From: an uncultured Verrucomicrobiales bacterium
GTDB taxonomy: Bacteria > Verrucomicrobiota > Verrucomicrobiia > Verrucomicrobiales > DEV007
Length of the DNA stretch: 5,553 nt
Direction of reading: 5' to 3'
NCBI GenBank assembly: GCA_937893785.1
Contig: CALCSP010000364.1
Coordinates: 1 to 5,553, forward strand
In this document: positions 1 to 5,143 of the stretch, in pieces
Layout: each line of letters begins with the position of its first letter
How positions within the stretch are numbered: position 1 is the first letter of the stretch
Notes under the pieces: model-generated
What the model saw: the letters and a program-made list of their open reading frames with translations, nothing else
Database searches by the model: none
Told to the model about the DNA's origin: nothing
Program-made: the position numbers and the translations under genes

Positions 1-187
1 CTGAATTTAGCTCTTCCTCAGATTTACCCGTAACCCGTTCCATTAAGGAAAGCCCAAGTTCAACCTCCGGGGCAAGCTTACCCATTTTTCGAACGACCTT
101 AATTTCCTTACGATCGTTAACGGGCTTGCAAGCAGCAAGAACAGTAAGGAGCAAAACAATGAAGACTCTGGTGGATGAAACAAACAT
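1..187 (-). CDS. Putative lipoprotein, N-terminal part (runs off left edge)
   Basis: Reading leftward from an ATG at 187, the frame stays open for 62 codons to the window edge. The N-terminus is a lipoprotein signal peptide: Arg7, a hydrophobic run (residues 8-17, VFIVLLLTVL) and a lipobox Leu17-Ala18-Ala19-Cys20. Signal peptidase II would cut before Cys20, which would be lipidated. Residue +2 is Lys, not Asp, so in a Gram-negative cell the outer membrane is the expected destination. The visible mature part is charged and helical-looking (DRKEIKVVRKMGKLAPEVEL), and I recognise no domain in it. No good Shine-Dalgarno is present: an AAGG lies about 15 bases upstream of the ATG, too far to be convincing. 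It follows the zinc-ribbon gene on the same strand after a 118-base gap (188-305) in which I see no confident promoter or terminator. Function unknown; the lipobox is the main support. Confidence 0.72.
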   Translation of the reverse strand, partial: MFVSSTRVFIVLLLTVLAACKPVNDRKEIKVVRKMGKLAPEVELGLSLMERVTGKSEEELNS

Positions 188-305
188 TGAGAAATGAAAC
201 CTTAAGGAAAGGCAATGCTGAGATAACGCACGGTATGGCACTTGGCAACGAATCACGGCAATAATTCACTCCAATTTAGAGAGAAATATCACCTGCATTC
301 AGGGG

Positions 306-770
306 TTAATCGGTTTTATCCAGCAAAAAGGGGCTGGCATTCTCATCACCTGAATTACCAAATGGCGCCGTTGCCCCCGTATCTGGGTTGCGCCAAACCA
401 GCCAACCAATCAAGAATCCAAATAGCAGACCTATGGCTACCCCCACCGCCAAGTAACCCCAAGCACTTTTCAATTCCTCTCTTTCTTCAGTATGATCACC
501 CGCAGAATCCCGATCATCACTGACCTCATCATTCCCGATTCCATCGCCGCTAACATCATTCTGGGCACCCTCAACAGCAAGCTCAGTCGATGATTGTGGC
601 TCTTTCTTCGGATCTTGTCCGGCATTCCCAACGGAAAGAATCTCCCCCTTTCCTTTACCATCGGCAGGAATCAGAAACCGTGTTCCACATTCCGGGCATA
701 GTGCCTTCTGACCACTCTGGTCATCGGAAACCTCAAACGCCAAGTCACAGGTGGGGCAGTTAATTCGCAT
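306..770 (-). CDS. MJ0042-type zinc-ribbon, single-pass membrane protein
   Basis: This 154-residue protein opens with a small zinc ribbon: CPTC at Cys5/Cys8 and CPEC at Cys25/Cys28, with the spacing and flanks (INCPTCDLAFEV, LCPECGTRFLIP) typical of the MJ0042 zinc-finger family, where four cysteines bind one zinc ion. A long hydrophilic, Asp/Glu-rich and probably disordered linker follows (about 38-100). Then comes one strong membrane helix (about 104-126, from AWGYLAV to GWLVW) and a short polar tail of about 27 residues. There is no signal peptide, so the ribbon probably faces the cytoplasm. The family is common in Planctomycetota, Verrucomicrobiota and Deltaproteobacteria, usually without an assigned role. 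The gene lies 52 bases downstream of the cytochrome b/c gene on the same strand, behind a possible weak terminator. A link to the bc complex is possible but unproven. The start is the first ATG, two residues before the ribbon; no Shine-Dalgarno is visible. Confidence 0.85.
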   Translation of the reverse strand: MRINCPTCDLAFEVSDDQSGQKALCPECGTRFLIPADGKGKGEILSVGNAGQDPKKEPQSSTELAVEGAQNDVSGDGIGNDEVSDDRDSAGDHTEEREELKSAWGYLAVGVAIGLLFGFLIGWLVWRNPDTGATAPFGNSGDENASPFLLDKTD

Positions 771-781
771 CTAATCGATCT

Positions 782-811
782 AAAAAAAAAGGAGTGGTCT
801 CATCTACACTC
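782..811 (-). terminator. Candidate weak intrinsic terminator after cytochrome b/c gene
   Basis: Read on the minus strand, a 5-bp stem GAGTG/CACTC (792-796 with 807-811) with a 10-base loop is followed by one C and then nine T residues (782-790). This begins 12 bases after the cytochrome gene's stop codon. The T-tract is strong, but the stem is short and the loop large, so termination may be partial, letting some transcription reach the zinc-ribbon gene. Confidence 0.32.
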
Positions 812-822
812 AAGTCCTCACT

Positions 823-2811
823 TCAACCTTCGCTCCCCGTTGGTCTTGCCCACTCACCGCGCAACCAATCCACAATCAATTCCACATCCTGTTGACTAAG
901 CTCACCCGGCTTATTGGTTCCATCCTTCAGAGTCATCCCCAAAAAGCTCGGCATCCTGTCATTTTTGACACCATAAAAGTCTGAATGCGAAGGGTTACCT
1001 ACAAACCGAATCATCCAGTCGCGTGACATATAATCTGTCAGACTGGGTCCTCTACCCTCATCCTCGCCCTGTATCCCATGACAGTCCGCGCATTCGAGAT
1101 CCTCAAACATCAGATCAAAACCCGAATCAATGAATTCCTTACCTCCCTTTGGCTCGGCATACCCATGCACTTTGGCCTCGGAGGCCAGTGCTGCCGCAAC
1201 GGCATCAATCTCCTCAGGCAGCATGTCAAGGTCCTCAAGATGTTCAGCCATCTTGCCTTCCTTAAAGGCAGTATTCCCGAAGTATTCCGCACTAACATAC
1301 CGCTTATGGTCAAGTAACCCAGCGATCCATTGGTGACTACCAACACCCTTAAGATCTGGCGCACTTGGATCCTGCACCTCTCCCCCGACACCGTCTTCGC
1401 CACCATATGGGTGACACGAAGCGCAATTGGCCGCAAACAACTTAGGACCACGAATTTTCGGATCCTTGTAAAGAAGGGTTAATGCCCCTTCGGGAGGAAT
1501 ACCTCCATTTATGGAGATCAGTTCACTCAATCTCTCTGCATCAGCGTGGGCATTGGCTACTCCAAGCTTATACTCAGGATCATTTGCATCATGATTAAAG
1601 CCCATTGCGGTAAGCACCGCAAAAGCACCAATCAATCCATAGAGCATCACAACATTTACCCAGTGCCCTACTTTTGAACTGCCAATAAGCGGCATCATGA
1701 AAACCGCACTTACAAGAATAGAGGGAACAACAATAGCTCCGATAACCAATCCAACCGCCCCCTCAAAAATCGAGAATTTGAGCATCTGGAAAAGAGACAT
1801 GAAATACCAGTCAGGTCGCGCCGCATTGTAGGGCTGGGAAGGGTCAGCCGGTGCCGTCAGTTCCGTACCCTTCCAGAAAACAAAAAACAACACAGCCGCC
1901 ATCACGGCGACACATGCAATAGCATCCTTAAGTATCTGATCTGGCCAGAACATGCCGTCACGCTTGGGGCGCCTAGACGAGTCATCGTCCTTACCACGCA
2001 TAAAAAGAAATCCAATCCGCAACACAATCGCAGCAAGAACGCCAGCAACCAACCAAGGCACCCATGGTTTCGCAGCATCTCTGAAAAGAAATGCCATTAC
2101 AGTCAATGCCCCGAACACAACCCCAAATAGGCACCAATAATAAAGTGCCCCCGCACGAGTAGCAGGCTTCGCCTCAGTAATGCCGTGCCTCCTGAAAAGG
2201 TAAATATGCACCACAATCAGAGCTACGAGAGCACCGGGAAGAACCCCGGCATGCAAGGCAAAGAAGCGGGTCAATGTGTGATGCCCATAATCGGCACCAC
2301 CGACAATAATCTTTTGTAAATCCTCACCGATAAGCGGCACTACACCAGCTAGATTGGTTGCAACCTTGGTTGCCCAAAATCCCTTTTGATCCCAAGGCAA
2401 AAGGTATCCGGTAAGCGAAATTGCAAGCGTGAGAAACAGCAGGATCACCCCGAACCAGAAATTGAATTCACGCGGCGCGCGGTAGGCACTGTCTATAACC
2501 ACCTGGACAAGGTGCAGTAACAGGAGGATGACCATGATCTGGGCCGTCCAGTGATGAATGCCGCGCAACAACCACCCAAAGCTCATCTCATTCTGGATGT
2601 AGTAAACACTCTCCCAGGCGGATGTGGCACTCGGGCTGTAACCCATCCATAGAAAAACCCCGGTAATGAACTGCACCATGATAGCGAAGGTCAGGGTACT
2701 ACCCCAAACATAACGCCACCGCGCTCCCCCGGGGACCCTTTCAAAAAGAGCCTCACGGGTGAGTTTTGCAATCCCCGTACGATTGTCTACCCAATTTAAT
2801 AAAGCTTTCAT
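823..2811 (-). CDS. Fused cytochrome b (b6 + subunit IV type) with C-terminal diheme cytochrome c
   Basis: This is the quinol-oxidising core of a bc/b6f-class complex in one 662-residue chain. Residues 1-212 are a cytochrome b6-like four-helix bundle with heme ligands His86/His187 and His100/His202. The 15-residue step between His187 and His202 is the b6 type. Residues 285-405 match subunit IV, including the Qo-site motif PDWY (333-336), a variant of PEWY. Two c-type domains follow: CASCH (463-467; possible axial Met521) and CADCH (574-578; likely Met620, in RMPSF). I count nine membrane helices, which places the c domains on the periplasmic side. Two of them (about 221-243 and 250-271) sit between the b6 and subunit IV parts and are not in the canonical proteins. 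The Cys that holds heme c_i in b6 (Cys35) is Val35 here. The start overlaps the Rieske stop (TGATG). It would correspond to QcrB plus QcrC of Bacillus joined together. The electron acceptor is not in the window. Confidence 0.95.
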   Translation of the reverse strand: MKALLNWVDNRTGIAKLTREALFERVPGGARWRYVWGSTLTFAIMVQFITGVFLWMGYSPSATSAWESVYYIQNEMSFGWLLRGIHHWTAQIMVILLLLHLVQVVIDSAYRAPREFNFWFGVILLFLTLAISLTGYLLPWDQKGFWATKVATNLAGVVPLIGEDLQKIIVGGADYGHHTLTRFFALHAGVLPGALVALIVVHIYLFRRHGITEAKPATRAGALYYWCLFGVVFGALTVMAFLFRDAAKPWVPWLVAGVLAAIVLRIGFLFMRGKDDDSSRRPKRDGMFWPDQILKDAIACVAVMAAVLFFVFWKGTELTAPADPSQPYNAARPDWYFMSLFQMLKFSIFEGAVGLVIGAIVVPSILVSAVFMMPLIGSSKVGHWVNVVMLYGLIGAFAVLTAMGFNHDANDPEYKLGVANAHADAERLSELISINGGIPPEGALTLLYKDPKIRGPKLFAANCASCHPYGGEDGVGGEVQDPSAPDLKGVGSHQWIAGLLDHKRYVSAEYFGNTAFKEGKMAEHLEDLDMLPEEIDAVAAALASEAKVHGYAEPKGGKEFIDSGFDLMFEDLECADCHGIQGEDEGRGPSLTDYMSRDWMIRFVGNPSHSDFYGVKNDRMPSFLGMTLKDGTNKPGELSQQDVELIVDWLRGEWARPTGSEG

Positions 2812-2813
2812 CA
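2809..2813 (-). promoter_or_regulatory. TGATG stop/start overlap (translational coupling)
   Basis: On the minus strand the Rieske stop codon TGA and the cytochrome b ATG share one base (2811). The nearest purine-rich stretch, GAGGATAAGAAAG, is poorly placed as a Shine-Dalgarno, so re-initiation by ribosomes finishing the Rieske gene is the likely way the second gene is started. This would keep the two subunits in balance. Confidence 0.7.
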
Positions 2814-3368
2814 GATTGCTTTCTTATCCTCAATTCCTGCCGCAAAATTCTGGAAGTTCACCCAGACTTCACCTTCTTTAAGTTTTTCCTGATCCACCTC
2901 CAGTGAATCAAGTCCTCTGGGACTGACACACACCTCACCACGTGAACCGTCAAGGAGGAAAGTGCTCTCGTGGCAAGGACAATAAAAGACTTCATCCCGT
3001 GCCCTGAAACCGACACTGCACCCAGCGTGTGGGCAACTTGAGTTGAATGCCTGCACATCACCTCCCTCAAGCTTACGCAGAAACACCGAACCCAGCGGCT
3101 TGGCAGGGTACTTAGTCCAAGCATCGGAGCGCTCGGCAACCACCTGGTAAAGCTTGGGGGAACCATCAACCGGAAGATCCTCGACTGCTGCAAGCCTTAT
3201 ACGCACTCCTCCCTGCCCCTCGCCAAGCAAAGGGGACAACAATGTAGCCACACCAGCACCAACCGGTATCGACACAATGGCACCTCCGGCAAAAACACTG
3301 ACCGCCTTTGCCATAAATTCCCGGCGCTGGGGATCTATAGGCTCTTCTTCATTTGTTTGCTCAGTCAT
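2811..3368 (-). CDS. qcrA: Rieske [2Fe-2S] subunit of a bc/b6f-type complex, Tat-exported
   Basis: This 185-residue protein would take the first electron from quinol at the Qo site and pass it to cytochrome c. A twin-arginine motif (QRREFMAK, Arg15-Arg16) precedes a hydrophobic segment (about 22-48), the usual uncleaved Tat anchor that carries a folded Rieske protein across the membrane. The cluster is bound by Cys112 and His114 (CPHAGC) and by Cys130 and His133 (CPCHES). Cys117 and Cys132 should form the stabilising disulfide. Ser135, which hydrogen-bonds the cluster in the family, is kept. The position of bovine Tyr165 (His+4) holds Phe137, and the usual Gly after the second His is Glu134. 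Loss of the Tyr is known to lower the redox potential, which fits menaquinol. It is the first gene of the leftward unit, with a sigma70-like promoter candidate just upstream, and is coupled to the cytochrome gene. I am sure of the family; the symbol qcrA is by analogy. Confidence 0.94.
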   Translation of the reverse strand: MTEQTNEEEPIDPQRREFMAKAVSVFAGGAIVSIPVGAGVATLLSPLLGEGQGGVRIRLAAVEDLPVDGSPKLYQVVAERSDAWTKYPAKPLGSVFLRKLEGGDVQAFNSSCPHAGCSVGFRARDEVFYCPCHESTFLLDGSRGEVCVSPRGLDSLEVDQEKLKEGEVWVNFQNFAAGIEDKKAI

Positions 3369-3395
3369 TTAATTAGATGCTCAATCAACACAAAT

Positions 3396-3424
3396 AATAT
3401 AGATTGTCTATTGCCTGCCCACAA
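3396..3424 (-). promoter_or_regulatory. Candidate sigma70-like promoter for the Rieske/cytochrome b operon
   Basis: On the minus strand, -35 TTGTGG (3419-3424, 3 of 6 matches) is separated by exactly 17 bases from -10 TATATT (3396-3401, 5 of 6 matches). Transcription would start near 3389, giving a leader of about 20 bases before the Rieske ATG. One arm of an 8-bp inverted repeat (3402-3409) touches the -10 box, a position where a bound repressor would block RNA polymerase. Supported by sequence match only. Confidence 0.42.
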
Positions 3425-3447
3425 TATGAGAATTTAAGCAGACAATC
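3402..3447. repeat. Perfect 8-bp inverted repeat in the divergent promoter region
   Basis: GATTGTCT (3402-3409) and its exact reverse complement AGACAATC (3440-3447) are separated by 30 bases. One arm lies directly next to the leftward -10 box and the other directly next to the rightward -35 box. The arm centres are 38 bases apart, so a regulator binding both arms would have to span between three and four helical turns. It may be an operator shared by the two divergent units, but an 8-bp match in a region this size can also occur by chance. Confidence 0.3.
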
Positions 3448-3476
3448 CTGCCACAAGTCGTTTATAGCGTTATATT
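3448..3476 (+). promoter_or_regulatory. Candidate promoter for the sugar isomerase-like gene, possibly leaderless
   Basis: CTGCCA (3448-3453, 4 of 6 matches to TTGACA) is separated by 17 bases from TATATT (3471-3476, 5 of 6 matches to TATAAT). Transcription would start at about 3482-3484, which is at the ATG at 3483, so the mRNA would have no leader. This agrees with the absence of any Shine-Dalgarno before that ATG. Sequence match only. Confidence 0.38.
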
Positions 3477-3482
3477 AAACAA

Positions 3483-4433
3483 ATGCATTGTCTTACCTCT
3501 TCCAGGCGCCATTTCATGAAAAGGGTAGCCATTGGTGCCGCCGGCATCGGCTCCGCCCTTTCTCTAAAGGGCGACACAAAACCGCCCACCGCCAAACAAT
3601 CAGTCAGAAACCCGATCGGTGTTTCCACCTATTCTTACTGGGGATTTAGGCGGGAAAAATTCCGACCAATCGAAAAATGCATTGATCTGGCAGCAAGCCA
3701 GGGCTTTGACGGGGTGGAAATCCTCCAGGTTCAAATGCAGGACTTCAGCCCCGGGTATCTCCAGAAGCTCAAGCGCCACGCCTTCCTCAACGGTATCGAC
3801 CTGATGGGCTTATCCACCCATCAGGACTTTGTCGATCCCGATCCGTATAAGCGCAGGCACAACATTGAGCAGACCATTTTTTACATCCGCCAGGCACACG
3901 CGCTGGGAATCCCGACGATCCGCATTAATACTGGCCGCTGGGGAACCTCGAAAAACTTCGATGAACTAATGGCCAATCGCGGCATCGAACCGGTCCTCGA
4001 AGGACATTCCGAGGAAGAGGGCTTCCAGTGGGTCATTGACTCAATTGGCAAACTGGTGAAGGAAGCGCAATCAGCCGGAGTCATCTTGGGACTGGAGAAC
4101 CACTGGGGGCTTGGCCTCACACCGGAAGGCGTCATGCGAATTGTAGATGCAATCAACTCACCATGGCTTCAAGTCACACTCGACACAGGAAACTTTCTGG
4201 AAGATCCCTACAAACGCCTAGAAATGTTGGCCAAACACACGGTTCTCCTGCAGGCAAAAACCTACTATGGAGGTGGGCGTTGGTATACACTCAATCTTGA
4301 TTATGACAGGATTGCGCAAATTATGCGTAAGGCCAGCTACCGGGGATGGATTTCCCTTGAATTTGAGGGCAAGGAGGACCCCATTTCGGGTTGCGATAAA
4401 AGCATAAAATTACTGCGTAAAGCATTCGCATAA
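3483..4433 (+). CDS. Tat-exported sugar phosphate isomerase/epimerase-like TIM barrel protein
   Basis: This 316-residue protein belongs to the xylose isomerase-like TIM barrel superfamily (AP endonuclease 2 fold, PF01261). The start at 3483 is chosen because it includes a twin-arginine motif, SSRRHFMK (Arg8-Arg9), followed by an Ala/Gly-rich hydrophobic stretch (about 15-28); the alternative ATG at 3516 would lose it. The barrel begins near residue 45 (IGVSTYSYWGF). Likely metal and catalytic residues are Glu205 (GLENHW), Asp234 (TLDTGN), Gln257 (LLQAKTYY) and Glu293 or Glu295 (SLEFEG). Gln in third place occurs in hydroxypyruvate isomerase-type members, while ketose 3-epimerases have His. 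The substrate cannot be told from sequence; an exported sugar or sugar-acid epimerase/isomerase is likely. Such Tat-tagged members are frequent in Planctomycetota and Verrucomicrobiota. It diverges from the Rieske gene and lies 28 bases before the SGNH hydrolase gene, suggesting shared transcription. Confidence 0.85.
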   Translation: MHCLTSSRRHFMKRVAIGAAGIGSALSLKGDTKPPTAKQSVRNPIGVSTYSYWGFRREKFRPIEKCIDLAASQGFDGVEILQVQMQDFSPGYLQKLKRHAFLNGIDLMGLSTHQDFVDPDPYKRRHNIEQTIFYIRQAHALGIPTIRINTGRWGTSKNFDELMANRGIEPVLEGHSEEEGFQWVIDSIGKLVKEAQSAGVILGLENHWGLGLTPEGVMRIVDAINSPWLQVTLDTGNFLEDPYKRLEMLAKHTVLLQAKTYYGGGRWYTLNLDYDRIAQIMRKASYRGWISLEFEGKEDPISGCDKSIKLLRKAFA

Positions 4434-4461
4434 AGTTAATTACAATAAAATAACTAATACA

Positions 4462-5112
4462 ATGAAGGCAATTTTTCTTACTCTCATCGGTATCACCGCA
4501 ATCGGGACATCCAGCGCGGATCCCATCCGCGTTGCCTGCGTCGGAGACAGCATCACATTCGGGGCTGGAATCCGGGATCGACAAAACCAGAGCTATCCTG
4601 CCCAGCTATCCAAGATGCTTGGAGAATCTCATTTGGTGAAAAACTTCGGTAATAGTGGCTCTACCCTGCTCAAGAAAGGCGACAAACCCTACTGGAAACA
4701 ACGCGAATTTGCCGCCGCAGTGGCTTTTGAGCCTCATATCGTGGTCATCAAACTGGGCACCAACGACACCAAGCCACAAAATTGGAAGCATGGATCTGAT
4801 TTTATATCCGATTACAAAGATTTGATCACGACGTTCCGCGCCCTCAAGTCAAAGCCCGACGTTTACGTTTGCCTTCCTGTCCCTGTGTTCAAGACCCGAT
4901 GGGGAATCACCGACAAGATCATCAATGATGGCGTTATTCCATCCACAAAATCCATCGCCAAGGAAACTGGCGCCAAGCTCATTGACCTTAATACCCCACT
5001 GAAAGGTAAGGCGGCACTAGTTCCGGACAGCGTCCATCCCAACGCAGGTGGAGCCAGAATCATGGCAGAGACAATCGCAAAGGCGCTGAAGACTACTACC
5101 AAGGCAAACTAA
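4462..5112 (+). CDS. Secreted SGNH/GDSL-family esterase
   Basis: This 216-residue hydrolase has all four SGNH blocks: GDSIT with nucleophile Ser30, NFGNSGST with the oxyanion Gly66, GTND with Asn101, and DSVHPN with Asp189 and His192 completing the triad. Residues 1-19 form a Sec signal peptide (Lys2, hydrophobic core, SSA before Asp20), so the enzyme acts in the periplasm or outside the cell. The length, about 200 residues after cleavage, is that of a single-domain member with no added binding module. In PVC bacteria and Bacteroidota, enzymes of this kind often remove acetyl or other acyl groups from polysaccharides, but lipase, thioesterase or arylesterase activity cannot be excluded. The gap to the upstream isomerase-like gene is 28 AT-rich bases with no Shine-Dalgarno and no terminator, so an operon is likely; joint work on carbohydrates is inference. 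The ATG at 4462 directly precedes the signal peptide. Confidence 0.92.
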   Translation: MKAIFLTLIGITAIGTSSADPIRVACVGDSITFGAGIRDRQNQSYPAQLSKMLGESHLVKNFGNSGSTLLKKGDKPYWKQREFAAAVAFEPHIVVIKLGTNDTKPQNWKHGSDFISDYKDLITTFRALKSKPDVYVCLPVPVFKTRWGITDKIINDGVIPSTKSIAKETGAKLIDLNTPLKGKAALVPDSVHPNAGGARIMAETIAKALKTTTKAN

Positions 5113-5143
5113 CAGCAATCCTGTTCGCCTAGCCACCAATGCC

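Noticed and set aside
292..303. Small hairpin CCTG-CATT-CAGG just after the zinc-ribbon stop codon, as a terminator
   Set aside because: The stem is only 4 bp and no T-tract follows on the minus strand, so I do not call it a terminator.
188..305. Promoter for the lipoprotein gene (for example TTGCCA followed 16 bases later by TTATCT)
   Set aside because: The -10 match is too poor to support a call; the gene may be read from upstream.
242..523. 93-codon open frame on the plus strand
   Set aside because: It lies largely antisense to the zinc-ribbon gene, has a composition unlike a real protein (rich in Pro, His, Asn) and has no recognisable domain; the minus-strand frame carries the clear CxxC motifs and membrane helix.
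1110..1451. 113-codon open frame on the minus strand inside the cytochrome gene
   Set aside because: It is in another frame of the diheme c region; the main frame holds both CxxCH motifs and is continuous over 662 codons.
2858..3193. 111-codon open frame on the minus strand inside the Rieske gene
   Set aside because: It overlaps the Rieske frame, which has all cluster ligands and the Tat signal; the alternative frame shows no domain.
3881..4156. Minus-strand open frame opposite the isomerase-like gene
   Set aside because: It is antisense to a region encoding the conserved barrel with Glu205, and its translation is Ser/Pro-rich with no domain.
3516..4433. Shorter version of the isomerase-like gene starting at the internal ATG
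   Set aside because: It would remove the twin-arginine motif (SSRRHFMK) while keeping the hydrophobic stretch, which makes sense only as part of a Tat signal.
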